A stretch of DNA of 64,000 bases from an uncultured Gilliamella sp. (GCA_946482005.1 CAMLPV010000010.1:1-64000), one strand, 5' to 3'; shown: positions 9,156 through 19,149, numbered from the stretch's first letter. Numbers and translations are program-made. Notes: generated by a model not told the origin, from the sequence alone.

Positions 9156-11219
9156 TCATTGATAGTTTGCAAACAATTTCCAAATTTCGTGGTTATTGTT
9201 TGCTTTTCGTATATTTGCAGCTCCTTCATGAAGCTCTAATAATTCATTTAATTGAGCTAAAGCTTTAAGATGTTTTTGTGGATTATTGGTAGCAAGAACA
9301 ACGATTAAATCGGCATGCATGTAACCACAAATATCAATTTTTTTAGGAAGTTTAAGTAAAGACATCGCAACTTTATTAACACCATCATCAATACCAGCAT
9401 GAGCAATGATTAAACCATCAACTAACATAATATAAGGTTGTTCAAATTGAATTTTATTAACCATTCTTTCAAGATAATAACGCTCTATGGATTGATTACT
9501 TAGAAGTGGTTTTGCAGCTAATTCAAGTGCGTCCTGCCATGAAATATCGGCTGATTGCGCAATATTGATATGTTCTGGTTGCATTAAATCGGCAAGTGAT
9601 GGAATTTCCTGTTGAGTGATACGTAAAGGGTTGTCATTTACTTCATCGTTATACAGATATGCGGTTAACTCTTTTTGTAAGGCTTTTCTCTCTTTTATAT
9701 TACTGAACTTTTCAATAATTAGCATCAGTTCTTCAACTTGAATTATACTTGGATCAATTCCTTGTAAAGTACCGATCACCTGATTACGAAAAGCATTTTT
9801 ATGAAAATTATTAACGGATGGATTAACAATAAATAAAAGTTTATCCGTCGATAAATAGGATGTTGAAAACACAATATCGTAATAATGATTATATTTTTCA
9901 AACTCACGTTTAGACATCGCATCGGAAAAATGCAATTCGGGTAGTAAGACCTGCAAAGTTAAATAAAGATAAGTTGAAACAGTTGCACTATTTTCACAGA
10001 CAACAATCGCAATTTTTTTTGTTTTGATTTGATTTATCAAACCTTCACGAGTTAACCAACCGCCAAATAAAACGGTTATAAAAGCGACTTCTTCATCAGG
10101 CATATTACAATGTAAAATTTTTTCAAACGGTGCAATGGCTTTTCGTACCATTTCATGTAAATGACCAAACTCTTGTAATACTATGTCATAGACACTATTA
10201 ATATTGGTAATATGATAACGAATTCGATAATACGCAGGTTTCCAATGTTGATAGATGCGTTCAATGAGTTCACTTTTATCCTTAAAAGTGATACAACTAA
10301 TCTGCTCAAAATTATTAATAACTTCAACCGCACTTTCCAATAATACAGTATCTAAATGGAAATATTTGTCTGATAAAGTTTGGATATTTGAACTTTGCAC
10401 TAGAATCGTTAAAAAAATTTGTTCATTAAGATCGGTAATACCAAATTTTTCAATCAACTTTTTCATCAATTGAAAATCACGACTATTGGCAACTTCAGCA
10501 TAATTTTCAGGTAAGTGCTCAATTTTTTTATCGGTTTCAATGCGCTGTAACATAAAACAGATAAAGTAGGTCAGTTCTTGTAACTGCTCATCGGTAAAAA
10601 TAATTTTTAATTTTTTCTCTATTTCACTAAATACTTGCCCTACTTGTTCTAATCCACCTTGGGTAATAATATCGTTTTCTTTAAATATCTTATCCGCAAC
10701 GGGCATACTGATAATTCTACGAATCAATTTCAGCAATAAATACCGCTTGTCAATTTCGTTACCAATAATTCTGTAACCATTTTCACGGTCATAACTTATT
10801 TGTAGATGATATTGCACTATCATGAGTTGTACTTTTTTAATATCATTAATAACAGTATTTTGGCTAACAGTCAGCGCGGAAGATAAATGTATTAATGAAA
10901 ATCTTTCGGTCCGAGTTAATAAAAAGAACAAAAGCAAATGGACTCGCTCATCTTCTGAATATATATAACGTCCGATAGCCTTTGAAACAGGTTCATCCCT
11001 AAATGTTTCAATGACATGTTTTGGTACACTAAATTTTCCTGTTTTAAAACGTTTAATTAATTCAAGATTAGAAGACTCAAGGAAATCATTAATTTTCTTA
11101 AATGTATAACTAAGTTGTTTGCGTGTTAACCCAAATTCAGCTTGAAGTTCTACGCCACTAACACTTGGATTTTGAATCAAGGCATTTAGAACAGTATGAA
11201 TTCTCTTATCAACAACCAT
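9156..11219 (-). CDS. PRD-containing transcriptional regulator with PTS EIIB- and EIIA-like domains (MtlR/BglG type)
   Basis: A 687-residue regulator with N-terminal winged helix-turn-helix (about residues 1-110), two PTS regulation domains (about 180-390), an EIIB-like domain (about 395-480) and a C-terminal EIIA domain with candidate phospho-His in IIAHAGIDDG. Members of this group activate PTS operons in a phosphorylation-dependent way. It lies between EIIC and the aldolase in the same leftward transcript, so it most likely controls this operon. The architecture is that of a DNA-binding activator and not of a short RNA-binding antiterminator. The EIIA loop reads HAGIDDG where the usual motif is closer to HARPE. 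Confidence 0.88.
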   Translation of the reverse strand: MVVDKRIHTVLNALIQNPSVSGVELQAEFGLTRKQLSYTFKKINDFLESSNLELIKRFKTGKFSVPKHVIETFRDEPVSKAIGRYIYSEDERVHLLLFFLLTRTERFSLIHLSSALTVSQNTVINDIKKVQLMIVQYHLQISYDRENGYRIIGNEIDKRYLLLKLIRRIISMPVADKIFKENDIITQGGLEQVGQVFSEIEKKLKIIFTDEQLQELTYFICFMLQRIETDKKIEHLPENYAEVANSRDFQLMKKLIEKFGITDLNEQIFLTILVQSSNIQTLSDKYFHLDTVLLESAVEVINNFEQISCITFKDKSELIERIYQHWKPAYYRIRYHITNINSVYDIVLQEFGHLHEMVRKAIAPFEKILHCNMPDEEVAFITVLFGGWLTREGLINQIKTKKIAIVVCENSATVSTYLYLTLQVLLPELHFSDAMSKREFEKYNHYYDIVFSTSYLSTDKLLFIVNPSVNNFHKNAFRNQVIGTLQGIDPSIIQVEELMLIIEKFSNIKERKALQKELTAYLYNDEVNDNPLRITQQEIPSLADLMQPEHINIAQSADISWQDALELAAKPLLSNQSIERYYLERMVNKIQFEQPYIMLVDGLIIAHAGIDDGVNKVAMSLLKLPKKIDICGYMHADLIVVLATNNPQKHLKALAQLNELLELHEGAANIRKANNNHEIWKLFANYQ

Positions 11220-11245
11220 ATAACAATTACCTTTTTGTTCGTTGT

Positions 11246-11271
11246 CTGATGGTAATTATCATTACCATCAG
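11246..11271. terminator. Hairpin between EIIC and regulator genes
   Basis: A perfect 11-bp inverted repeat, CTGATGGTAAT / ATTACCATCAG, around a 4-nt loop. Leftward it is followed by ACAACGAACAAAAAGG, not a T tract. It may attenuate transcription from the PTS genes into the regulator, or stabilise the upstream mRNA. Confidence 0.45.
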
Positions 11272-11312
11272 AGATACTAAACACTATTTTCAACGAATGT
11301 TTAAATGCTCAT

Positions 11313-12695
11313 TTATCCATTACTTTCAGCTAAATCTTGTATTGTTTCCCTGCGCAGTTCACGGGCATAAAAGAAATATCCTACACACCAATAGACTGCA
11401 AAAATTAAGGGTACAAAATAACCTTGCAAACATTGCCAAATAAAAGAAAACGCATAGGTAAAAACCGGTGCATCAATAGAACTATTTGAAATTAATTGAT
11501 TGGCTGGAATATCAATTGCTTTAGTTGATAATCCTAAATCTGTGATAATAGGCGCAAATTGGGTACCAACAAATAAGAAAAATGGCACACCTATGATTGC
11601 TAAAATCACCATTCTCAAAGTATTACCTTTAGTTAAAATATAAGCAGGAACAATAAGAGCAATGTTGATAATGCCAGCAAATGGTAAAAGTTTATTACCC
11701 GGTAAAATAACAGCCCAAATTAAAGTAAAAGGAATAGCAACAATTATAGTAAACCAAATCTCACTGGCTCCTCCCATAAATGGCCAGTCCAAACCGACAA
11801 ACAATTTACGTCCAGCAAAACGCTTATTCATGTAATCACTGATTGCTTCAGAAATTGGCGAAAGTGCCTGCATAAATAATTTAGAAATCATTGGAAATAA
11901 CATCAATGCAGTAGCAGCTTGCACACCTAACATTAAGATGGCTGCCACATCATAACCGGCAATAATTCCAAAGGTCACACCCAATAAAAAACCAATCACA
12001 TGATTTTCAGCAAAAATACCAATTTTGGCACGTAATGTTGCTGCATCCATGGGTTTATTTAAAATAGGAATTTTGCGAAGTAATAGATCAAAAGGATAAT
12101 AAATTGCACTGAAAAATAACATTCGGTGAGTACATGTAACGCCTGGTATACCGGTTAATTTTTCAATACGATGTTGATTAATATCACCAGAATTAAGTTC
12201 CAATATGATTTGTAATGTAGCAACAATAAAAGCAAGAGCCAATGCCACAATAGAGCCTAAAATTGGTGTAGCAACGGCGACAACAATAAAAGCTGTAAAA
12301 ATTTTTCCCCATACATTCCATAAATCAGCGTTAAATGTATCTGTCTTTTTTAAAACGAGCATTAAAATATTGACGCCCACTTGTAAAGGAAACATAAGAA
12401 AAGCATACGGCCAAGCCCAAGATACGTTTGCCATAGTTGTCCAACCGCCATCAACAATACTAAGTTCTATGCCTGTGCGTTCCATCATAGTTTGTGCTGC
12501 TGAGCCAATGGCGCTTACCATAAAACCGATCAACATACTCATACCAACAAATGCAACACCTAATGTAATAGCGGCTGATGCACCATCTCTAAATTTCATT
12601 CGGACAATTAAACCCGCAATGAGCATAATGAAAGGTACAAAAACTGGAGCACCTAAATTTAAAATATAATTTATAATTGTTCCAAGAAAGTCCAT
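11313..12695 (-). CDS. PTS galactitol-type EIIC membrane permease
   Basis: A 460-residue polytopic inner-membrane protein with about ten hydrophobic segments, of the GatC (PTS galactitol EIIC) family. It translocates a polyol or sugar that EIIB phosphorylates. The conserved GLDWPFMGGASEIWF stretch is present. Its EIIB lies 9 bp upstream and its EIIA before that. Substrate is not determined: the nearby enzymes are a class II aldolase and dihydroxyacetone kinase, not the gatD/gatY/gatZ set expected for galactitol. Confidence 0.88.
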   Translation of the reverse strand: MDFLGTIINYILNLGAPVFVPFIMLIAGLIVRMKFRDGASAAITLGVAFVGMSMLIGFMVSAIGSAAQTMMERTGIELSIVDGGWTTMANVSWAWPYAFLMFPLQVGVNILMLVLKKTDTFNADLWNVWGKIFTAFIVVAVATPILGSIVALALAFIVATLQIILELNSGDINQHRIEKLTGIPGVTCTHRMLFFSAIYYPFDLLLRKIPILNKPMDAATLRAKIGIFAENHVIGFLLGVTFGIIAGYDVAAILMLGVQAATALMLFPMISKLFMQALSPISEAISDYMNKRFAGRKLFVGLDWPFMGGASEIWFTIIVAIPFTLIWAVILPGNKLLPFAGIINIALIVPAYILTKGNTLRMVILAIIGVPFFLFVGTQFAPIITDLGLSTKAIDIPANQLISNSSIDAPVFTYAFSFIWQCLQGYFVPLIFAVYWCVGYFFYARELRRETIQDLAESNG

Positions 12696-12704
12696 AATGC
12701 ACTC

Positions 12705-12983
12705 CTATTTACAGGCATCGATAATTTTTTGTAATTCAGTTTCCATATTTATTCCCGTTAAAAATGCAATGCCATTAATCACTGGGATAGGATATTGTTT
12801 TTCAATTTTGGTTATCGCTATGTATGCCACGCTACTTTTGATATGAGAATCAACCGATTTGAGATCAACAACTTCGACCTTTATGTCTTCAAGATTTCGT
12901 TCTTTTAATAAACGTGTAACCTTACTTGCAACTGTTTGAGATGTAGCAACTCCACTGCCACATGCAACAATAACTTTTTTCAT
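12705..12983 (-). CDS. PTS galactitol-type EIIB
   Basis: A 92-residue cytoplasmic phosphocarrier. The phosphorylated Cys is residue 8 in the P-loop VIVACGSGVATSQTV, typical of GatB. It passes phosphate from EIIA to the incoming substrate. GGAGG precedes the ATG. Nine bp separate it from EIIC and from EIIA. Confidence 0.92.
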   Translation of the reverse strand: MKKVIVACGSGVATSQTVASKVTRLLKERNLEDIKVEVVDLKSVDSHIKSSVAYIAITKIEKQYPIPVINGIAFLTGINMETELQKIIDACK

Positions 12984-12992
12984 AATGCCTCC

Positions 12993-13469
12993 TTATAAAT
13001 TAATATTCGACGTGAGTAGTGTAAAAACTTCATGTTTGTTTTTTGCCTGGAAAAGCGACTCTAAAAAACATGAATTCACAAAGCAGGACATTAATTTTTG
13101 CAACAAATCAATATGTCCATTTTTTTCGTTAAACCCAAGTAAAAAAACAAAATTAGCATTTAAAACATGGTCATTATTTGCCATTTCGCACCATGGAATG
13201 GTTCCTTTAACTCGAGTAAAAAAGATAAATGGTTTAATCACATGTTCAATGTCAGTATGAGGCATAGCAACTACATAAGGTTCTGTAGGTAGAGCGGTTG
13301 GAAATGAAGATTCTCTTTTTTTAATTGCTTCTAAGAAAGAGTCATTAACATATCCTTTTTTTCTTAAAACAGAAAATGTGAACTCAAAAAATTGATTCGT
13401 ATTTTGGAAGTCTTTATCTAAAAGAATTAAATCTTCAAAAAACATTTGCTCGCTAGATTCATTCCCCAT
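12993..13469 (-). CDS. PTS EIIA, fructose/mannitol-galactitol class
   Basis: A 158-residue EIIA that takes phosphate from HPr on His71 in AMPHTDIEHV. The start at 13469 is preferred because GGAGG lies 5 nt upstream. Two further in-frame ATGs at 13484 and 13481 lie on or before that site. It is the first gene of the leftward operon EIIA-EIIB-EIIC-regulator-aldolase, so the promoter must lie in 13470-13720. Confidence 0.88.
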   Translation of the reverse strand: MGNESSEQMFFEDLILLDKDFQNTNQFFEFTFSVLRKKGYVNDSFLEAIKKRESSFPTALPTEPYVVAMPHTDIEHVIKPFIFFTRVKGTIPWCEMANNDHVLNANFVFLLGFNEKNGHIDLLQKLMSCFVNSCFLESLFQAKNKHEVFTLLTSNINL

Positions 13470-13779
13470 TTCATCCTCCATCATTATGTGATCAGCAAAT
13501 TTTTAAAATATTAATCATTTGCTACTGCTAGAATTAAATTAGCATTGTTTAGATGTGATTGATTTTAGGAAATAAAAATAAAAGAAACTAATGGATTTGA
13601 TACCAAATAGTCGCCATGGTATTGCTCATCATAGGGAGCGTTATAACAACAGTAACAACAATTTTACTGAGCAGAGTTTTATAAATACATTTTTGAGGAA
13701 AAATAAAAGATAAATAGATTGATATCCGTCTGCTTTCCACAGACGGAATATGAAAGATAACCAATTTATGACTAATTAA
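13470..13779. other. Intergenic region with PTS operon promoter
   Basis: About 310 bp without a gene. It contains the presumed leftward promoter for the PTS operon. At 13640-13660 there is a piece (TTGCTCATCATAGGGAGC) that is the reverse complement of the hairpin segment of the tandem repeat at 5538-6547. The stem TCCGTCTG / CAGACGGA at 13725-13747 probably terminates the upstream UPF0210 transcript. Confidence 0.45.
13725..13747 (-). terminator. Hairpin after UPF0210 gene
   Basis: An 8-bp GC-rich perfect stem (TCCGTCTG / CAGACGGA) with a 7-nt loop lies 33 nt past the stop of the leftward gene. The T tract is poor. Confidence 0.5.
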
Positions 13780-15135
13780 TTAGTTTTTGAATGAATGAAT
13801 TGGAGCCGGAATTCGTCCACCACGATTGATAAAATCACAAGAGGAGAATTTATTTACTGACATCACTGGCGCATGTCCAAGTAACCCACCGAATTCAATA
13901 TTATCCCCTACTTTTAAACCAACAGCTGGAATAATTCGCACCGCAGTAGTTTTGTGATTAATGACACCAATTGCAGCTTCATCAGCAATAATTGCCGAAA
14001 TAGTTTCTGCTGGGGTATCGCCCGGAATGGCTATCATATCAAGCCCTACTGAGCAAACACAGGTCATTGCTTCAAGTTTTTCCAAATTTAATGCGCCATT
14101 ATTTACTGCATCAATCATCCCCGCATCTTCTGATACAGGAATAAAGGCACCGCTTAAGCCGCCCACATGTCCACAAGCCATTACACCACCTTTTTTAACG
14201 GCATCATTTAACATGGCAAGTGCCGCCGTTGTTCCATGGGTACCAACGGCTTCTAAACCCATTTCCTCTAAAATATGTGCAACTGAATCACCAATAGCTG
14301 GAGTTGGTGCTAAGGATAGATCAACAATACCGAATTTCACCCCTAAACGCTCTGATGCCTCTTTACCAACAAGCTGTCCCATTCGAGTAATTTTAAATGC
14401 GGTTTTTTTGATCGTTTCAGCAACAACATCAAACGATTCACCTTTCACTTTTTCAAGCGCTCGTTTTACAACGCCAGGACCACTGACCCCAACATTAATA
14501 ACACAATCGGCCTCACCGACACCGTGAAATGCCCCAGCCATAAAAGGATTGTCTTCAACTGCATTAGCAAACACCACTAATTTGGCACATGCCATACTGC
14601 TATTATCTGCCGTTAATGCCGCGGCTTCTTTAATGATCTGCCCCATTAGTTTTACAGCATTCATGTTGATGCCTGTTTGTGTGGAGCCAACATTAACCGA
14701 TGAGCAGACTCTTTCCGTTTGTGCTAATGCTTGAGGAATTGATTTAATTAAAATTTCATCGCCTTTATGGCACCCTTTTTGTACTAATGCCGAAAAACCA
14801 CCAATAAAGTTAACACCCACTGCTTTAGCTGCGGCATCAAGTGTTTTAGCGAACTCAACGTAATCTTTATCGTCACTCGCACCAGCAATCAGCGAGATAG
14901 GGGTAACTGAAATACGTTTATTAATAATTGGAATACCAAATTCTGAGGTAATCTCATCCCCAACTTTAACCAGATCTTTCGCTAATCGCGTAATTTTTTC
15001 ATAGATTTTTTGACGTGCTTTTTCACCATCACTGTCAATACAATCCAGAAGTGAAATACCCATGGTAATTGTGCGGATATCAAGTTTTTCTTCCTCAATC
15101 ATTTTAATTGTTTCGAGGATTTGTTTAGTTTCCAT
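13780..15135 (-). CDS. UPF0210 (DUF711) family protein
   Basis: A 451-residue cytoplasmic protein of the conserved UPF0210 family, recognised from its overall sequence, including [25 protein letters not shown] and the C-terminal [16 protein letters not shown] structural link to glycyl-radical enzymes has been suggested for the family, but the reaction is not known to me. AAGGATAATACTT precedes the ATG. It follows the ACT-domain gene by 37 nt on the same strand, a pairing common across bacteria, which suggests amino-acid-sensing control of an unknown metabolic function. Confidence 0.9.
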   Translation of the reverse strand: METKQILETIKMIEEEKLDIRTITMGISLLDCIDSDGEKARQKIYEKITRLAKDLVKVGDEITSEFGIPIINKRISVTPISLIAGASDDKDYVEFAKTLDAAAKAVGVNFIGGFSALVQKGCHKGDEILIKSIPQALAQTERVCSSVNVGSTQTGINMNAVKLMGQIIKEAAALTADNSSMACAKLVVFANAVEDNPFMAGAFHGVGEADCVINVGVSGPGVVKRALEKVKGESFDVVAETIKKTAFKITRMGQLVGKEASERLGVKFGIVDLSLAPTPAIGDSVAHILEEMGLEAVGTHGTTAALAMLNDAVKKGGVMACGHVGGLSGAFIPVSEDAGMIDAVNNGALNLEKLEAMTCVCSVGLDMIAIPGDTPAETISAIIADEAAIGVINHKTTAVRIIPAVGLKVGDNIEFGGLLGHAPVMSVNKFSSCDFINRGGRIPAPIHSFKN

Positions 15136-15172
15136 AAGTATTATCCTTTAATAATAAAGTACAAAATTTAGA

Positions 15173-15442
15173 TTATAAACGATGCATCGCATCAAAAATT
15201 TCTTCCCGTTGAATATTCACTTTTACTTTTAGTTTGTCACCAGTCTGAGTCAATGCAGTCTTAACATCATCAAATGACATATTAATTTTAGATAAATCTA
15301 ATAGCATAATCATGGTGAAATATTCCCCCATAATCGTTTGACTCACATCTAAAATATTAATATTTAACTCATATAATTTCTGACTGATACCTGCAATAAT
15401 CCCCGTTTGATCTTTTCCAATTACCGTTAAAATAGTTTTCAT
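15173..15442 (-). CDS. ACT domain protein, UPF0237 family
   Basis: An 89-residue protein made of a single ACT-type ligand-binding domain starting MKTILTVIGKDQTGIIAGIS, like the first half of GcvR. The start at 15442 is chosen because GGAG lies 6 nt upstream. An in-frame ATG at 15469 adds nine residues that are not part of the domain. It lies directly upstream of the UPF0210 gene and is likely its regulatory partner. Ligand unknown. Confidence 0.9.
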   Translation of the reverse strand: MKTILTVIGKDQTGIIAGISQKLYELNINILDVSQTIMGEYFTMIMLLDLSKINMSFDDVKTALTQTGDKLKVKVNIQREEIFDAMHRL

Positions 15443-15587
15443 AACACTCTCCGCACAAATTTCACACAATCAAAAGATATTTCTTAGGCTAAGTATAATA
15501 ACATCTTCAAAAATTATCTAAATAGGAGTAGATTGTTTTTTTAATTAAAAAATAAAAACTATCACAATAAATAGAAAGGGCTGAATC

Positions 15588-16802
15588 ATGGTAAATTTCC
15601 AAAAATCCAATAAATTGGATCATGTTTGTTACGATATACGTGGACCAATTCTTGAACATGCAAAACGTCTTGAAGAAGAAGGCCAAACTATCCTCAAACT
15701 CAATATTGGAAATCCCGCCCCGTTTGGCTTTACTGCTCCAGATGAATTATTAGTGGATGTCATTCGTAATCTACCTACTTCGCAAGGATATTGTGATTCA
15801 AAAGGTCTCTACTCTGCCCGTAAAGCGGTTATGCAATATTATCAATCCAGAGGAATTACTGAGTTAGATGTGGAAGATATCTATATCGGAAATGGTGTTT
15901 CAGAATTAATCGTTCAATCCATGCAAGCACTTCTTAATAGTGGAGATGAAGTTTTGGTTCCGATGCCTGATTATCCATTATGGACAGCCGCAATTAGTCT
16001 ATCTGGAGGTAATGCGGTTCACTATCTATGTGATGAAGAGGCTAATTGGTCGCCCGATCTAGAAGATATTAAGCATAAAATCACTTCCAAAACCAAAGGA
16101 ATTGTGATTATTAATCCTAACAATCCAACCGGTGCAGTTTACAGTAAAGAGGTGTTACTAGAGATTGCCGAAATTGCTCGACAGAATAATTTGATTATTT
16201 TTGCTGATGAGATTTACGATAAAATTTTATTTGATGATGCGGTTCATCATTCAATCGCAGCTCTAGCACCCGATCTTTTTGTCATAACCATGAGCGGTTT
16301 ATCAAAAACGTATCGAGCAGCAGGATTTAGACAAGGATGGATGGCACTTTGTGGACCAAAACAGCACGTAAAAGGTTATGTTGAAGGTTTAAACATGCTA
16401 GCTTCAATGCGTTTATGTGCAAATGTGCCACTGCAACATGCCATTCAAGCTGCTTTAGGGGGTTACCAAAGTATTAATGAGTTTATCGTACCCGGCGGGC
16501 GACTCTATGATCAATGTATGCTGGCATGGCGATTACTCAATGATATCCCTGGCGTATCATGCACTAAACCACAAGGTGCTTTATATTTATTCCCAAAACT
16601 TGATCAGAAAAAATTTAATATTCATAACGACCAAAAATTAGTTTTAGACTTTTTGTTACAACAAAAAGTATTACTGGTACAAGGAACTGGATTTAACTGG
16701 CATCAACCCGATCATGTTAGGATTGTCGCCTTACCTCATACAGGTGAACTTGAAGATGCAATTGAAAGATTCGCTAAATTCCTATCTACCTATAAACAAT
16801 AA
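15588..16802 (+). CDS. alaA: AlaA-type alanine/glutamate-pyruvate aminotransferase
   Basis: A 404-residue class I/II PLP aminotransferase closely resembling E. coli AlaA (YfbQ), which makes alanine from pyruvate and glutamate. The N-terminus SNKLDHVCYDIRGP, the NPNNPTGAVY motif and the PLP lysine in SGLSKTYRAAGFRQGW are present. GAAAGGGCTGAATC provides the ribosome binding site. It is divergent from the ACT gene across 145 bp and is monocistronic. Confidence 0.93.
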   Translation: MVNFQKSNKLDHVCYDIRGPILEHAKRLEEEGQTILKLNIGNPAPFGFTAPDELLVDVIRNLPTSQGYCDSKGLYSARKAVMQYYQSRGITELDVEDIYIGNGVSELIVQSMQALLNSGDEVLVPMPDYPLWTAAISLSGGNAVHYLCDEEANWSPDLEDIKHKITSKTKGIVIINPNNPTGAVYSKEVLLEIAEIARQNNLIIFADEIYDKILFDDAVHHSIAALAPDLFVITMSGLSKTYRAAGFRQGWMALCGPKQHVKGYVEGLNMLASMRLCANVPLQHAIQAALGGYQSINEFIVPGGRLYDQCMLAWRLLNDIPGVSCTKPQGALYLFPKLDQKKFNIHNDQKLVLDFLLQQKVLLVQGTGFNWHQPDHVRIVALPHTGELEDAIERFAKFLSTYKQ

Positions 16803-16811
16803 AATACATAA

Positions 16812-16835
16812 TAACCCCAGTCCTCACTGGGGTTA
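16812..16835 (+). terminator. Hairpin after alaA
   Basis: A perfect 9-bp stem TAACCCCAG / CTGGGGTTA with a 6-nt loop lies 10 nt past the stop. No T tract follows, so it may be a weak terminator or an mRNA-stabilising hairpin. Confidence 0.55.
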
Positions 16836-16956
16836 ATGATAGAAATATTTTAAATTCAGTTATAAACCACATCAAACTGTTAAAGTTTTTTCCACTTGTC
16901 CAATATTAAATCTTAATGTTGTTAGTAGATTTTTATAAATAAAATTTATTTTGTTG

Positions 16957-17073
16957 TCATTGAGTAAGACTAATTATTTCCACCATATGACTTTCGCCAT
17001 ACTCATCTTGAATATACTGAATTTCAGAAAAGGACCAAATATTACTTAATAGGTTAGAAAAAAAGGGATAAGG
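16957..17073 (-). pseudogene. Possible remnant of a protein-coding gene
   Basis: A 38-codon frame without a start is open on the minus strand in the alaA-M48 gap. It reads PYPFFSNLLSNIWSFSEIQ then YIQDEYGESHMVEIISLTQ. The composition looks more like real protein (Trp, His, Gln, acidic runs) than the random AT-rich frames around it. I cannot identify it. The rest of the gap (16836-16956, 17074-17127) holds nothing recognisable. Confidence 0.2.
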
Positions 17074-17127
17074 TTACTGACGATAATTTCGTACTAATTT
17101 AGAAGTGTAATTGCATAAAAGTTATAT

Positions 17128-17155
17128 AAAAAAACGCCATGAATGGCGCTTTTTA
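17128..17155 (-). terminator. Terminator of the M48 protease gene
   Basis: The stem CGCCAT / ATGGCG is flanked by A and T runs on both sides, 15 nt past the stop of the leftward gene. Likely bidirectional. Confidence 0.8.
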
Positions 17156-17169
17156 ATGTTAGGTCGTTT

Positions 17170-17925
17170 TTATTTTTTTATTTCTGCAAGTTTCTTGCGA
17201 ATATTTGCTGCTCTTGATTTAGAAGATGGGTGACTACTCAATATTGAAGAATCTCCACCACCTAATTTATCAAATGCAGTAGCAAGTCCTGCTGGATTAA
17301 TTTTTTTCTTAACTAAGAAATCAAATGAATAGTTATCAGCATCTTGTTCTTGTTTTTGTGAGAATTGAGAATTAACAACTGCTGATGCTAAAGCACCTAA
17401 TTTAGATTTAGAAATTGAAGCGATTGCTGCATTACCAGACGCAGCGGCAGCATCTTGAGCAATTTCGGTTGCATAAGCGATCTGCATTGCTTTTTTACTA
17501 TGACCTAAAGCAACATGACCTAACTCATGACCTAAAACACCTTGAATTTCATTATCTGTCATCAAGTCCATTAAACCACTATAGACACGTACACAACCGT
17601 TCGCCATCGCCCAAGCATTAACATCTTTAGTGATATATACTTTATAATTAACTGGTGTACCATCAATATTGTTACCTAAACCTTTGACGATTTTCTTTAA
17701 TCTTTTAGTATAAGCACTATTTGCAGAAGCAATTTTTGACTCAGCATCCATTTGTGCACAAGCATCTTTACTTAATTGTTTAACTTCATCGTCACTCAAT
17801 GTTGCAGCTTTAAGACCTTTTATTCCTAGGTTAGCTAAGTCATCTGGATTCATATTACAACCAGTTAAAGACATAGCTGCAACTAAAGGTAATGCGACTA
17901 ATAATGTTTTTTGATGTTTTTTCAT
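17170..17925 (-). CDS. M48 family metalloprotease lipoprotein (LoiP/YggG-like)
   Basis: A 251-residue zinc protease anchored by lipid, probably in the outer membrane and active in envelope quality control. The signal peptide has lipobox LTGC with Cys23. The zinc site is HELGH at residues 133-137. A second zinc ligand Glu is likely in QEQDADNYSFDFL. The ATG at 17925 is chosen because AAGGAAAA lies upstream and the signal peptide then begins MKKHQK. The frame can be read back to 17961 but that would bury the signal. A shorter paralogue lies at 19245-19928 on the same strand. Confidence 0.88.
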   Translation of the reverse strand: MKKHQKTLLVALPLVAAMSLTGCNMNPDDLANLGIKGLKAATLSDDEVKQLSKDACAQMDAESKIASANSAYTKRLKKIVKGLGNNIDGTPVNYKVYITKDVNAWAMANGCVRVYSGLMDLMTDNEIQGVLGHELGHVALGHSKKAMQIAYATEIAQDAAAASGNAAIASISKSKLGALASAVVNSQFSQKQEQDADNYSFDFLVKKKINPAGLATAFDKLGGGDSSILSSHPSSKSRAANIRKKLAEIKK

Positions 17926-18111
17926 AATATTTTCCTTATTTAAATCATTATTTATATCCATCTAAACTAAGTTAAGTTAGACGCAGAAATTTTAAACTAA
18001 CTTTAATAATAATCAATAAATAATTGCTTGTTTTAACACTTAGAAAATAATTACTTGATTACTCAGTATATGAGATTTAGACTAATCACCCATTTTTTAA
18101 GGTACAAACTT

Positions 18112-19149
18112 ATGCAATTATCTGATTTCGATTTTACACTTCCTAAAGAACTCATTGCCAAATATCCAGCAGAAACGAGAAGTGCATGCCGACTTTTATC
18201 GCTTGATGGAAACACAGGTAACATTAACCATGGTTTTTTTACTGATATTGTCGACAAAATTAATCCAGGCGATTTGCTTATTTTTAATAACACTAGAGTC
18301 ATACCTGCTCGAGTTTATGGAAAAAAATCATCTGGTGGTAAAATTGAAATACTTATTGAACGATTATTAGATGGGAATCGTGCACTTGCACATGTAAAAG
18401 CGTCAAAATCGCCTAAAGAAGGAGCTGAATTAATATTAGGAGAAGACTCATCGGTTACTGTAACTATGGTAGCTCGTCATGATAGCCTTTTTGAATTACA
18501 ATTTCCGGACGATGTACTTACTATTTTAAATAAAATCGGTCATATACCTTTACCACCTTATATTGACAGACCTGATGATGACCAAGATCGTGAAGTTTAT
18601 CAAACCGTATACAATAAAGTACCGGGAGCGGTTGCTGCACCTACAGCTGGACTTCATTTTGATGAAAGCTTATTAGAAAAACTGAAACAAAAAGGCGTTG
18701 AAATGGCTTTTGTCACTTTACATGTTGGCGCAGGGACATTTCAACCGGTAAGAGTTGAGAATATCGAAACGCATGTTATGCACGCAGAGTATGCGGAGGT
18801 TCCAGAAGAAGTTGTTAAAGCGGTATTAGCCTGCAAAGCCAGAGGTAATAAAGTCATCGCTGTGGGAACTACCTCGGTTAGGGCTCTTGAAAGCGCAGCA
18901 CAAAAAACTGGGGAAATTGCTCCTTTTTTTGCTGATACACAGATATTTATTTACCCAGGCTACCACTTTAATGTCATTGATTCACTGATCACAAATTTTC
19001 ATCTACCCGAATCAACATTAATTATGCTTGTATCAGCATTTGCAGGATATGAAAATACAATGAATGCTTATCAAGAAGCGGTTAAGCAACAATATCGATT
19101 TTTTAGTTATGGTGATGCAATGTTTATCACTAAACAATCGAATGAATGA
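18112..19149 (+). CDS. queA: S-adenosylmethionine:tRNA ribosyltransferase-isomerase QueA
   Basis: A 345-residue enzyme that transfers the ribosyl part of SAM to preQ1 in tRNA to form epoxyqueuosine, acting after Tgt. Conserved segments include [33 protein letters not shown]-like [21 protein letters not shown] and [13 protein letters not shown]. The start at 18112 is chosen for AAGG 9 nt upstream and agreement with family N-termini. In-frame codons back to 18055 are not supported. In E. coli queA is directly followed by tgt. Here a leftward protease gene lies between them. Confidence 0.95.
   Translation: MQLSDFDFTLPKELIAKYPAETRSACRLLSLDGNTGNINHGFFTDIVDKINPGDLLIFNNTRVIPARVYGKKSSGGKIEILIERLLDGNRALAHVKASKSPKEGAELILGEDSSVTVTMVARHDSLFELQFPDDVLTILNKIGHIPLPPYIDRPDDDQDREVYQTVYNKVPGAVAAPTAGLHFDESLLEKLKQKGVEMAFVTLHVGAGTFQPVRVENIETHVMHAEYAEVPEEVVKAVLACKARGNKVIAVGTTSVRALESAAQKTGEIAPFFADTQIFIYPGYHFNVIDSLITNFHLPESTLIMLVSAFAGYENTMNAYQEAVKQQYRFFSYGDAMFITKQSNE

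Noticed and set aside
9128..9229. Longer N-terminus for the class II aldolase
   Set aside because: It would overlap the regulator gene, and a strong AGGAG site supports the ATG at 9127.
11246..11271. Fur box before the PTS regulator gene
   Set aside because: GGTAATGATAATTACC partly resembles a Fur half-site, but it is the centre of a perfect hairpin between two sugar genes with no iron link. It reads better as an mRNA structure.
11313..13469. Naming the PTS genes gatABC
   Set aside because: The permease family is galactitol-type, but gatD/Y/Z partners are absent and an unrelated aldolase is present.
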